A stretch of 64,000 nt of DNA from Oncomelania hupensis. Its lineage: Eukaryota > Mollusca > Gastropoda > Littorinimorpha > Pomatiopsidae. The notes below the pieces were generated by a model. That model saw nothing but the letters and a program-made list of their open reading frames with translations, was not told where the DNA came from and did not search any database. A program made the translations under genes and the position numbers. The stretch lies in NCBI GenBank assembly GCA_036898135.1, contig CM072522.1, positions 60,829,056-60,893,055 on the forward strand, given 5' to 3'. Position 1 is the stretch's first letter. Every line of letters starts with the position of its first letter. Below are positions 10,896 through 22,000 of this stretch, one piece after another.

Positions 10896-11474
10896 AATAC
10901 CATAGTTAAAAAAGTTTCATTTCACAATGATTCAATCTGTCTTCTACTTGTCTGAGTTCAATGTCCTCTGAGACTACCAGGCAATTTATTTGCTACAAGG
11001 GACCAGGCAGAAAAGGGGAAATAAATTTAAAAAACACAACTATTTTCTATGCCAAAATAACCCGGCTAAAAGTATAAGTAAAGTCAGTTACAAAAGGAAT
11101 TATAATGATATTGATACCAAGGTTAAAATTATTGCAGAGAATAACCAAATTTATAAAATATGTCATAATACAAATATATTAACACAATATTAATTTTTAA
11201 ATAAACTAATTACTTACAGAGATTCCATTAATTTAATTAATCCATTCAATTCCATTGTTTTTGGAATGATTTCTGGAACACGTCTGAGATCTCCTATATT
11301 AGCTCCTGTAGTTGTGGCAAGCATAGGTAGTCATAGTAAAAAAAGGATCTGTTGAGCATTAAAAGGACCGTTTTTATCTACAATTTTCACATTTATACCT
11401 ACATGCAGTAATTCATCACAGCCATTGTCATGTACTATCAATCCTGAAACAAGCACTCTAACAGCAGGGTGACT
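10896..11474. other. intergenic, nothing recognised
   Basis: AT-rich. A 67-codon Lys/Asn-rich ORF at 10990-11193 shows no family features and looks like chance. Confidence 0.6.
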
Positions 11475-11524
11475 CACTTGTTGTCTCTTTTACAATCAAT
11501 GGTAAAATGCTACACATCATATAA

Positions 11525-11875
11525 CTGGTATCACAAAGGTGGTTACAAACATCCCATGCTATACAATCGTGGTTACAAACATCCCATGCCATACCATGGT
11601 GGCTACAAACATCCCATGCTATACAATGGTGGTTACAAACATCCCATGCCATACAATTGTGGTTACAAACATCCCATGCCATACAATTGTGGTTAAAAAC
11701 ATCCCATACCATACAATGGTGGTTACAAACATCCTATGCTATACAATGGTGTTTACAAACATCACATGTCATACAAAGGTGATTACAAATATCCCATGCC
11801 ATATAATGATGGTTACAAACATCCCATGCCATACCATGGTGGTTACAAACATCCCATGCTATACAATGGTGGAAT
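11525..11875. repeat. 30-bp minisatellite, about 11.7 copies
   Basis: The GGTTACAAACATCCCATGCC-type unit repeats every 30 bp. On the minus strand it reads through as 10-residue units containing W-D-V-C-N-H-x-C. It lies next to zinc-finger remnants, and its DVCN codons resemble the CDVCN knuckle of the neighbouring finger gene. Confidence 0.95.
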
Positions 11876-11959
11876 TCCAGGGATCATAAAAATATTGCAT
11901 GTATTATATTTTCTACCCCTTGTTTTTCAATGTATGCTTCTTTTAGTACTCAACTTGAC

Positions 11960-12330
11960 AACTTGAGTCAACACTTATCACATGAATAATGTGTCTTTAT
12001 AGTATGTGACAACTGGTGATACCTCAAACTCCTAGCATAAATGTTGTCTCCTTTACATTCAATGGTTAAATGTTTCAAATAATATTCACTGACAGCATTC
12101 AATATTTTACATACATTGCACATCATTTTCTCTCCAGAATATGTTTGGGATACTATGTTTAAATTTTTGTTTAAATTTTGTTTAAATTGTCAGCATGAAT
12201 AAAAGTATTAAATATTACACATATGTTACATACATTTTCACTTTAATCTGTATCAACATGTGTTGCTTCAAATCGTCAGTCACAGAAAAAGGTTTAATAC
12301 AAACATCACATACATGATTTTTCTCTTCTG
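11960..12330 (-). pseudogene. decayed C2H2 zinc-finger remnants
   Basis: Minus-strand translation near 12327-12243 gives one finger, HVCDVCIKPFSVTDDLKQHM, in which the last zinc histidine is Gln (MLIQ). Near 12140-12060 a TGEK-like linker (SGEK) precedes CNVCKILNAVSEYYLKHLT ending in Cys. Further left is a partial knuckle and then a stop. A related piece (HFTIDCKRDN) recurs at about 11475-11515. These look like former fingers of the 15.75-16.85 kb gene, now separated from it by the LINE insertion. Confidence 0.75.
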
Positions 12331-15300
12331 TGGGTTCGGGCAAATAGAATAGACCCAACGTTTCCCGGCGTGTCGTAAGAGGCGACTAACAGGGGTGATG
12401 TTAGCACGGCATCACTGGGCGAAAGTCTTCTACACAGAAGTCACCGGCCAGGGCGGAGGAACCTCACGTTACTACAGGTTCAACGACCACGTGCTCAGGG
12501 CCAAGGCGAGCCACACTGTATTCGTGGATTTCGGCTGTGGCCAACAGCCTGGAGAGGATTGGGCCCTGCCAGGTCTTTTTTTGCCCAAGACACACTACAT
12601 GATGACACAATCCACTAATTCCATACCGGATCGGTCGTCGCCCGGGCCGTCACCCGGCACAAGGACCGCGCCTTCCGTTGGCCACCAGGACGGAGGTGTT
12701 AAGTATGCTACTGATGGACAATATAGCAAGATCCGCACGAGAAACAACATCGTCATAGGAACCTGGAACGTCAGGACCCTAACTGCGGAAGGAAAATTAG
12801 AGGAACTGGCCCACGAGCTGGACCACTATCGATGGAACGTTCTAGGTATCAGCGAACTGCGCTGGAAAGGCCTAGGTGAAACAACGACTGACAAAGGCCA
12901 CAAGCTCTATTTCAGCGGTAGAGATGACAGGCACGAACACGGCGTTGGATTCTTGGTCCACAAGAACATTCTAGCCACTGTCATGGGTTGCCGCCCAGTC
13001 TCCAGTAGACTCATTACCATCCGTCTGAGAGCAACCCCTTTCAACATTACCATCATCCAGGCCTATGCCCCAACATCAGACTATGAAGACAGCGAAGTGG
13101 AGGATTTTTATGAAAATATACAGGCGGTCCTTGACCAAGTGCCGAAGAAGGACATAGTCATAGTGCAAGGCGACTGGAATGCCAAGGTTGGCCAAGATGC
13201 GCACCGCAACTGGGGAGACACATGCGGACCCCACTGCAACAACGAGACAAATGACAGGGGTCTGAGGCTATTGGAGTTTGCCAGATACAATAATCTGGTA
13301 CTGGCAAACACGCTTGGTCTCCACAAAAAATCCAGACGATGGACATGGCACAGTCCCGGCGGGGAACATCACAACCAGATCGACTACATCATGGTCAAGA
13401 AACGCTTCAGATCAAGCATCAACATTGGCAGGACACGCACTTTTCCAGGAGCAGACATTGGAAGTGACCACGATCTCGTGATGATGTCTTTCCGGCTCCA
13501 TTTGAAGAGAGTAAATACAGCAAAGTGCACTAGGCTGAAATTCGACCTGGACAAACTGCAAGACCCGGAGGTGGCAAAAATATTTCAGGCCACAATTGGA
13601 GGGAAATTTGCACCACTGCTTATTTTGGGGGCAGGCGAAGTAGATGTCAACACCATGACCAATACCTTCAACTCAGCTGTAACAGATGCCGCCACTGAGA
13701 TCCTTGGCAAGCACCGACCAAAGAAGAAGCCGTGGATCACACCTGAACTTTTGGATCTGTGTGATAAACGAAGAGAGTTAAAAAAGAAAAAGAACACCTC
13801 ACAGGGAGCTGATGTCTACCGAAAAATCAACAATGACATCCGAAAAGGCATGCGCACAGCAAAGGAGAACTGGATAGAAGATCAATGCCAGGAAATAGAG
13901 AACAATCTGAACAAGAACAACAGCAAGAAGGCCTACCAGACTGTGAAGCGGCTGACAAGTGTTAAACAGCCCAAAGTCTCCACTATCCAAAGCAAGTCTG
14001 GCATTTGCCTTACAGAAGAACAAGAAGTCTTGGACAGATGGACAGAGTACTGCTCTGACCTTTACAACCATACACCAAATGGAGACCCATCAGTTCTAGC
14101 ATGTCCCGAGAGCAGAGAAGAAGAAGAAATCCTCCCAATTCTCCGGGAAGAAGTTGAGGCAGCAGTGCAATCGCTGAAGAAAGGGAAGTCAGCGGGAGTG
14201 GACAACATACCAGCGGAACTGCTACAAGCAGGAGGAGAAGCGATGACTGATGCTCTCACCACTATCTGTAACAAGATCTGGCAGAGTGGGGAATGGCCTA
14301 CACCATGGACCCAGTCGCTTGTCATCACTCTTCCTAAAAAAGGTAACCTTCAGGAGTGTGAAAATTACCGCACCATCAGCCTCATCAGCCATCCCAGCAA
14401 GGTCCTCCTGAAAATAATACTCAACAGGTTGAAACCACAAGCTGAACAAATCATAGCTGAAGAACAAGCAGGATTCATGGCAGGGCGAAGTACCACTGAA
14501 CAGATTTTCAACCTCAGAATAATCTGTGAGAAATACCTACAGCACCAACAACATCTATATCATGTGTTCATAGACTTCAAGAAGGCATTTGACCGAGTCT
14601 GGCATGCAGCTCTATGGGCAACCATGAAAGTGTACAACATCAGCCCTAAAATCATAGAAGTCATCAAAAGCCTGTATGACAAGGCTACCAGTGCAGTCCT
14701 CCATAACAGCGTCATCGGGAACTGGTTCAGAACAACAATCGGTGTGCGTCAAGGATGCCTACTCTCTCCAACACTCTTCAACATCTTCCTAGAGCGCATC
14801 ATGTCAGATGCTCTTGCAGATCACGAAGGCACAGTCAGCATAGGGGGCAGAGCAATCTCCAATCTTCGTTTTGCGGATGATATTGATGGATTGGCTGGAG
14901 AGGAACAAGAACTTGAACAGCTTGTACAGAGGCTTGACACCACCTCCAGAGCTTATGGAATGGAAATAAGTGCAGAGAAGACCAAAATGATGACCAACAA
15001 CACCAATGGCATCAACACGGACATCAAAGTACAAGGCCAATCCCTCAACACAGTGCACAGCTTCAAATATTTAGGAGCCATTGTGTCAGACAATGGGTCT
15101 CGACAGGAAGTCCTCTCCAGGATCGCACAAACAACTGCTGCCCTGACAAGGTTGAAGCCCATTTGGAAAGACAGAACCATCAGTCTACATTCCAAAGTAA
15201 GACTGCTGCGATCTCTGGTCATCTCCATCTTCCTATATGCTTGCGAAGCATGGACCCTCACAGCAGATCTCCAACGAAGAATACAAAGCATGGAGATGAG

Positions 15301-15692
15301 GTGCTACAGAAGACTTCTGTGCATTTCCTATACCCAACACATCACCAACGTTGAAGTCCGACAGACCATCACACAAGCCATTGGACAACACGATGACCTG
15401 CTCACAGTGGTGAAGAAACGGAAACTCCGATGGTATGGCCACGTCACCAGATCATCAGGCCTTGCAAAGACCATTCTGCAAGGCACAGTGCAAGGAGGTA
15501 GAAGAAGGGGGAGACCGAAAAAGAGGTGGGAGGACAACATTCGAGAATGGACTGGTTTGACACTGAGCGAAGCCATGAGGGCTGCTGAGGACAGAGAAAG
15601 ATGGAGTATGCTGGTTAAGCGATCATCTGTGGTGCCCCTACGACCTTCGGGTTATGGGACAGGATAGGATAGGATAGGATAGGAACATGTAA
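12331..15692 (+). mobile_element. RTE-like non-LTR retrotransposon, apparently full length
   Basis: The 5' UTR of about 65 bp carries TTTCCCGGCGTGTCGTAAGA and the inverted repeat GTCG...CGAC; the same block begins the truncated copy at about 20445. One ORF follows, with a 3' end of (GGATA)n. A single ORF, no RNase H and a short tandem 3' tail are typical of the RTE superfamily, but clade assignment needs a phylogeny. It is inserted in zinc-finger sequence: decayed finger pieces lie on both sides. Confidence 0.9.
12398..15667 (+). CDS. endonuclease-reverse transcriptase of RTE-like LINE (intact ORF)
   Basis: 1,089 codons from ATG at 12398 (a GTG lies just upstream in frame). Residue numbers here count that GTG as 1. 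Residues 119-372 are an apurinic-type endonuclease/exonuclease/phosphatase domain: GTWNVRT, catalytic Glu in SELRW (about 154), QAYAP, GDWNA (about 259-263), QIDYI and the SDHD signature (357-360). Residues about 590-860 are the reverse transcriptase: PKKGNLQECENYRTISL, FIDFKKAFD (725-733), GVRQGCLLSP (783-792) and the catalytic FADD (826-829). The basic C-terminus (about 1005-1090, GRRRGRPKKRW) probably binds nucleic acid. There is no stop or frameshift, so the copy could encode active protein. It would act in cis on its own RNA by target-primed reverse transcription. Confidence 0.95.
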   Translation: MLARHHWAKVFYTEVTGQGGGTSRYYRFNDHVLRAKASHTVFVDFGCGQQPGEDWALPGLFLPKTHYMMTQSTNSIPDRSSPGPSPGTRTAPSVGHQDGGVKYATDGQYSKIRTRNNIVIGTWNVRTLTAEGKLEELAHELDHYRWNVLGISELRWKGLGETTTDKGHKLYFSGRDDRHEHGVGFLVHKNILATVMGCRPVSSRLITIRLRATPFNITIIQAYAPTSDYEDSEVEDFYENIQAVLDQVPKKDIVIVQGDWNAKVGQDAHRNWGDTCGPHCNNETNDRGLRLLEFARYNNLVLANTLGLHKKSRRWTWHSPGGEHHNQIDYIMVKKRFRSSINIGRTRTFPGADIGSDHDLVMMSFRLHLKRVNTAKCTRLKFDLDKLQDPEVAKIFQATIGGKFAPLLILGAGEVDVNTMTNTFNSAVTDAATEILGKHRPKKKPWITPELLDLCDKRRELKKKKNTSQGADVYRKINNDIRKGMRTAKENWIEDQCQEIENNLNKNNSKKAYQTVKRLTSVKQPKVSTIQSKSGICLTEEQEVLDRWTEYCSDLYNHTPNGDPSVLACPESREEEEILPILREEVEAAVQSLKKGKSAGVDNIPAELLQAGGEAMTDALTTICNKIWQSGEWPTPWTQSLVITLPKKGNLQECENYRTISLISHPSKVLLKIILNRLKPQAEQIIAEEQAGFMAGRSTTEQIFNLRIICEKYLQHQQHLYHVFIDFKKAFDRVWHAALWATMKVYNISPKIIEVIKSLYDKATSAVLHNSVIGNWFRTTIGVRQGCLLSPTLFNIFLERIMSDALADHEGTVSIGGRAISNLRFADDIDGLAGEEQELEQLVQRLDTTSRAYGMEISAEKTKMMTNNTNGINTDIKVQGQSLNTVHSFKYLGAIVSDNGSRQEVLSRIAQTTAALTRLKPIWKDRTISLHSKVRLLRSLVISIFLYACEAWTLTADLQRRIQSMEMRCYRRLLCISYTQHITNVEVRQTITQAIGQHDDLLTVVKKRKLRWYGHVTRSSGLAKTILQGTVQGGRRRGRPKKRWEDNIREWTGLTLSEAMRAAEDRERWSMLVKRSSVVPLRPSGYGTG

Positions 15693-15752
15693 GTGTATGT
15701 CTCTTCAACTGGCAAGCTGAAAGAAAAGATTTTCTTAAAAACGTCAAACACA
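15690..15752 (-). pseudogene. decayed twelfth zinc finger after the stop codon
   Basis: Just past the gene's TAA the minus strand still aligns with a finger: HVFDVFKKIF in place of HVCDVCNKAF, so both zinc cysteines are Phe, followed after a frameshift by a QLKRH-like helix end. The present stop therefore arose within a former finger, and the LINE begins directly beyond. Confidence 0.65.
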
Positions 15753-16847
15753 TTAATTTTTGTCTCCAGAATGTGTCAACTTGTGCTTCTTCAAATCGCT
15801 AACCCTAGTGAAAGCTTTATTACAAACATCACACACATGATTTTTCTCTCCTGTATGTATAAGCTTATGTACTTTCAAAGTAATAGCCTGAGTGAAAGCT
15901 TTATTACAAACATCACACACATGATTCTTCTCTCCTGTATGTATACGCTTATGTACCTTCAAATCACTAGCCCGAATGAAAGCTTTATTACAAACATTAC
16001 ACACATGATTCTTCTCTCCTGTATGTTTAAGCTTATGTTCCTTCAAATGGCCAGCCTGGGTGAAAGCTTCATTACAAACATTACACACATGATTCTTCTC
16101 TCCTGTATGTATAAGCTTATGTAACTTCAAATGGCCAGCCTGATTGAAAGCTTTATTACAAACTTCACACACATGAGTCTTCTCTCCTGTATGTATCAGC
16201 TTATGTACCTTTAAACTGCCAGCCTGAGTGAAAGCTTTATTACAAACATCACACACATGATTTTTATGTCCTGTATGTATAAGCTTATGTTCCTTCAAAT
16301 GGCCAGCCTCAGTGAAAGCTTTATTACAAACATCACACACATGATTCTTCTCTCCTGTATGTATACGCTTATGTAACTTCAAACTGTCAGTCCGAATGAA
16401 AGCTTTATTACAAACATTACACACATGATTCTTCTCTCCTGTATGTATGAGCTTATGTACCTTCAAATGGCCAGCATGATTGAAAGCTTTATTACAAACA
16501 TTACACACATGTTTCTTGTCTCCTGTATGTATAAGCTTATGTTCCTTCAAACCACTAGCCCGAGTGAAAGCTTTATTACAAACATTACACACATAATTCT
16601 TCTCTCCTGTATGTATAAGCTTATGCACCTTCAAATTAGAAGCATGAGTGAAAGCTTTATTACAAACATCACAAACATGATTCTTTTGTTCTCTGGGCTT
16701 CTGTTGCTGCTCTGTCTTTGTTCTACACTCCTGATCTGTGAGACTGACTTCACTGTGGGTAGGGACTGAGGCAAAAGAGAACTTGACCGATAATGACTGT
16801 GGTGTTGAGTTGACAGCAAGCTGTTGTGTAGCACATGCATTTGGAAT
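15753..16847 (-). CDS. zinc-finger gene terminal exon, 11 C2H2 fingers
   Basis: Acceptor CCCCTTTTCAG at about 16848, stop TAA at 15753-15755; 364 residues after the splice. Eleven 84-bp units are nearly identical except at helix positions -1, 2, 3 and 6, which vary: H/S/N/V, R/S/G/E, H/G/H/V, R/D/S/L, E/G/H/E, Q/G/S/V, Q/G/H/L, Q/G/H/E, R/S/D/V, Q/I/T/V, R/S/D/K. That is the expected pattern for a DNA-reading array. All zinc ligands are present in all eleven. Confidence 0.95.
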   Translation of the reverse strand: MPNACATQQLAVNSTPQSLSVKFSFASVPTHSEVSLTDQECRTKTEQQQKPREQKNHVCDVCNKAFTHASNLKVHKLIHTGEKNYVCNVCNKAFTRASGLKEHKLIHTGDKKHVCNVCNKAFNHAGHLKVHKLIHTGEKNHVCNVCNKAFIRTDSLKLHKRIHTGEKNHVCDVCNKAFTEAGHLKEHKLIHTGHKNHVCDVCNKAFTQAGSLKVHKLIHTGEKTHVCEVCNKAFNQAGHLKLHKLIHTGEKNHVCNVCNEAFTQAGHLKEHKLKHTGEKNHVCNVCNKAFIRASDLKVHKRIHTGEKNHVCDVCNKAFTQAITLKVHKLIHTGEKNHVCDVCNKAFTRVSDLKKHKLTHSGDKN

Positions 16848-19031
16848 CTGAAAAGGGGAAACCAAGATTTACAACACTAACTATACTACTCAAAATAATA
16901 CTAGGGCCATTTGGACATATGTGTCTCTCTTTAAATCAGAAACATGAATTCAATTTATTAGTTCATCATATTTTATTGCAATCATTTCTGCATCAAAAAC
17001 AAAAAAGATTTTAGACATCAGTCGCTTAAAATTCGAGTAAATTCAATTTAACTGGACATACCCCTCATTTACAAAATCAAAACTTTAGAAACCAAAAATC
17101 TATAGAGTCAGTATCGGGTGTGGCCACCGTTTGCATCAATGCAGTCTTGGCATCATTGTGTCATGGACCGTATCAGGTTATGGAGGATGTTTCCTGGGAT
17201 GGCCAACCACTCTTGCTGGAGAACTTGGGACAGAACTTCAAGGTTAGCTCCTGGAGGAAGGTTTGCCCCTGTCTGTCGACCCAAGACATCCCACAGATGT
17301 TCTATGGGGTTCAAATCAGGTGATCGCGCCGGCCAATCCATCCTTATGACGTGCTGTTGCTGCAGGAAGTCATTGACGATACGCACTCGGTGTGGTCTGG
17401 CATTATCGTCCTGTAGTATGGCACCTTCCCCAATGGCCCGCAGAGCTGGGAGAACCCTAGGTTGTAGGACGTCATCCCTGTAGCCAATACTGTTTAAGTT
17501 GCCATGAATTTGGAGCAGGGGTGTTCTGAAGTTTAATGCGAAGCCACCCCACATCATGACAGATCCACCACCAAAGCGGTCATGCTCGCGCGCTGTCGCA
17601 TCAGCAAAACGCTCCCGTGGACGCCTCCAAACATTCACTCAACGGTCGTTGAAAGACAAGGAGAACCGAGACTCATCTATAAAGAGCACCCTTGACCAAT
17701 TTTGCCTAGTCCACACCAAATGACGCCGAGCCCAGGCCAAACGCGCTGCACGTTGAGCTGGGGTGAGCAAAGGCCATACTGCTGGTCGCTTGATCGCAGG
17801 TTTGCCTCGTGTACACGGTTGCGAATTGTCTGGTCACTGACGTTAACATTGCTGGGTGCGTGAAGCTGTCTTCTGATGGTGTTTGCTGTAGCGGACCTCA
17901 TCCTTAGAGCTGACAGGGTGATGAAATGGTCTTGTCTTGCAGTGGTAACGCGGGGGCGTCCGGACCTTCTTGGTTCTTGGATGCTTCCAGTGTTGTTAAA
18001 GCGCTCCTGCAGCCTTGGACAACGGAGTGGGACACTCCCAGCCGCCTGCCAACTTCTCTCACCCCCACCCCTTCCTGAAGCCATGCAATAGCTCTGCCTC
18101 TATCCGCATCAGTCAATTGTCACCTTGGGGGCATGGTTAGAAAAGCAGCAAAAGCGCTGCCATTTATACCCAGAAAAAAGCTCCGATTGTTGAACTGAAC
18201 TCAAAAAATGCAAGCCTTTCGCATGCAAATCACTTTTTAATGTTGAAAATTTTGCTTTATTAGCAAGACAACATTAAATTAGGGCCATTTTTTTTGTAAA
18301 AATTGGGTTTGTTTTTCAACTCAGTGCAGAAAGTTCAAAACTCACACATGTTATAACTTGTCAGAATAAGATTGTCTTGAAAGTTACTGTACAGGATAAG
18401 TTTTGAAATAAGCAATAAAAGCGATATTAATGATAGCAGCAAAAAATAATTAAACTAAATGAAATGTGAGAGTGGCCCTTCAATTATTTTGAGTAGTATA
18501 TAAAGTGTTGACAGATGTATATAAGAAACACTAACTATAAAGTGTTGACAGATGTATATAAGAAACACTGACTATAAAGTGTTGACAGATGTCTATAAGA
18601 AACACTAACTATAAAGTGTTGACAGATGTATATAAGAACATTAGCTATAAAGTGTCGACAGATGTATATAAAAAGGGGGATGTGGAATGACAGGTGGGGG
18701 GGAAGGGTGAGGAGGAGAGGAGGTAATTGCCTGACGAGTTCCTACTTCATCACTAAGAAAGTGAGAATACAGTCAGACTACAGTCATGGCCTGATGATTC
18801 CTACTTCATCACTAAGGACTTAGATTGAAGTCAGACTACAGTCATTGCCTGATGATTCCTACTTCATCCCTACGAAAATGAGACTGAAGTCAGACTACAG
18901 TCAGAGAAGTGCTGAACATTTACAACCCCTGAATTATTAGAAATCATCTAATGCATGTTAAACTTGTAACTCATTAAAGCACGACCCGTACTTTGATGTA
19001 ACCCATATAATGTGTAAAACAAGTAACATAC

Positions 19032-19078
<47 letters not shown>

Positions 19079-22000
19079 ACATCATCATCATCATCATCAT
19101 CCTCATCATCATCATCAGAGTGGTCCTGATTTGGCTCTTTGCAGTCCACTGGACCCTATAAACAATGACTAACTTATCTTTAGTATTTTTTGTATTAATA
19201 TAATCGATTATTATACCATGATCACAACAACAATGTATTGAGTTTCTCGACAATGTTTAAAATAAGCCTACTTCAGTCCTAAAATTACAAGGATTTATTA
19301 ATCTGCAATAACAACCAGAACAAGGAGCTACCTTACGTGACTTAGGTTGGAGACTATTGAGGTGTTTTCTCTGGGTACTCCGGTTTCCTCCCTCCCTTCA
19401 ATAAATTATAATTATAATAGTATCGGATGCAGTCACAATGAAAATGTCACAAATAAACATGTGATTTCCTTTCCATTTTGAAATAGAGATCTCCCTGCCT
19501 CCACACCATATGTTTGAGGGATAGATGTGTTTGTTGTGTGTGCCATACTGGGTGAAACATGTCTGTGTATGCTGGTACAGATCGCCGCACTGATCGTTGA
19601 TTTGGGGAACAGCGGCTACATTGGTACCTCAGGTTACAAACCAAGTTGTGGAAATGTTGGTAATCAGAAACATTGAAATCAATGAAATAGAGGCAATACG
19701 TTTCAAGACAAAAGAATCGTTCTTTTTTTACTTACATCCGGTCATTTACCTGACAAAAGGCAAAGAATATGTGCACTTATATTACAGAGAAAGAAAACAA
19801 CTAAATAAATTAAATGTAAAATTTAAAAAAAAGATTTCGTCTATCTTGCTTACTAAGAAAACCATCATGGAAAACTTGTCACTTTTTTTGCAATTCTGAA
19901 TCATTAGTTTCACGAGTTTCTTGTTGCTGTTTCTTGGCAGCTGACTGGAAATCTTTCTGCACCAAGAAACTATAAAGAGAACATTGTCCTTCCTAACATA
20001 CTGTTCCTTACACAAGACAAACAATTTAAAAAGTTGTTGTTCATAACCCGTAACTCGATTTAATTGTGACCTGAGGTGTTCGTAACCAAAGGTATAACTG
20101 CATAAGCATCTATTATTATTAATATTATTGGATTACTGCACCACATAGTTATTGTGTGGAAGATTTGTAAAAGAGACGTCAAGTTCCATTATTACCTCAG
20201 ACTCCGTTGAAAGTAAATCTATGTCTCTCTCTGTCTTCACCCACATCATCTTTGTTCCCAATGGGTTAGTTCTTTCTGTAACAAAGAAATCAGCAAATGT
20301 ATCATGGGTGATAGCACTGTTGGTTAGGTTCGAAAGCACAAACCCTGCAGAGGATAAATTTATATGACTTAGATACAAGACTTTTCAGGTCACCTAGTGT
20401 TTTCTGTAAAGCCCTGTGGACTCAGGCACTGAACAGAAATAGATCCAATGTTTCCCGGAATGTCATAAGAGGCGATTAAAAGGGATGTTAGCACGGCATC
20501 ACTAGGCGAAAGTCTTCTACACAGAAGTCACCGGCCAGGACGATACTACAGGTTCAACGGCCACATGCTCGGGGCCATGGCGTGTCACACTGTATTCATG
20601 GATTTTGGTTGTGGCCAACAGCCTGGAGAGGATTGGGCCCTGCCAGGTCTGTCTTGTCCATGACACACCATATCATGAAAAGAACCACTCATTCCATACC
20701 AGATCGATGGTCGCCCGGGTCACCAAGGACCGTGCCTTCCATTGACCACCAGGACGGAGGTGATAAGTGTGCTTCTGAAGGACAACTTAGCAAGATCTGC
20801 ATGAGGGACAACAAAAAAAGAAATTAACAACGATGAGCTGTAAATCTGTCGGGAATTGCAGCAGCAACAGCAAGAGTTAAAATTACAGTATCATCAGCCC
20901 AGTCTCCATGTGACGACACGAGTTTCAGCATTAACAGAGAGAGCTATATTTTGTGCGAAGTTGCACTTCTCTACTGTGTAGTGTACATAGATAGCTTGAC
21001 CGTTTTTTTTATTGCGTACGAAAGAATGCAGTAGCTGTAAGTCCTCTTGCTTAACGTAGGGGTAGGGATATGTTGAATTAGCAGAGAGGGGTTCTGAACG
21101 GGAACTCAAACGGTTAACCTGTGGCCTGGGTTGCGTTTAGTAAGGCAGAGTCGATTTGGTGCTTTTGCGAGAGGTCAGCTTTAGTTGGAAAGTAACCTTG
21201 TGACTGTGTGTCAAACGAGAAGTAGGTTTTCATTTCCAAAAGGGTGTTGTAATCGTTGTTTCGAACCACCCAAGGTCTTACGCCCTTGTCGGGATAAGAA
21301 TGCCTAAAGACTGTAAAGGAGGAATTGTAATTGCCATTTATTGGAGATAAATGTAGGATTCTTTCCTAAGGTTGTGTAGTCCTCTATTGGACACCTGCCA
21401 AGGCTCAAGGTCTTTTGAAGAATTGAGATGTCCTTATTGTGAGAATAACTAGCAAATAGCCAGAAACGAAATTAACTCTCAGGACTAACCAGTGTGTGTA
21501 ATGTGTTGTGTTGTTACTGTGTTGGGGAGGTGTGTCACAGGCCGAGACCTAAACGGTGAGTAAAACCCTGTAATTCATTTTCCCAGTGGCGAGCGCTCCG
21601 AGACTGCGTACGTGAATGAATGAGGGTGAATGAGGGGGAGAGGGGATGTATTTTGACGAATAATGATTTATTGATTTTGTATGATTTTCATATGATTTTC
21701 TTGTTTTGTACGTGAACGGGAAATGTCGTTGCTGTCGTGGCTAAAGTGGGTCAAAGGTGACGATGAAGAATGCATGTTAGAGAGAGAGAGAGAGAGAGGG
21801 GGATGTGTGTGAGGGGAGAGAGATAATTGTACTAGGCTGGAGAGAGGTGGAGAAGGTGATGGATATTGATTGATTGATTGATTGTTGCTTTAGGTCCAGC
21901 GGACTCTTCCGAGCCAAATCAGGACCGGACAACCCCCGATCCGCATAAAAGATCTGCTGAAACAACCCTAATGGGAAAATTGAATGCCCTCCACCGGCCA

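Noticed and set aside
10990..11193. 67-codon Lys/Asn-rich ORF
   Set aside because: AT-rich chance ORF without motifs or neighbours.
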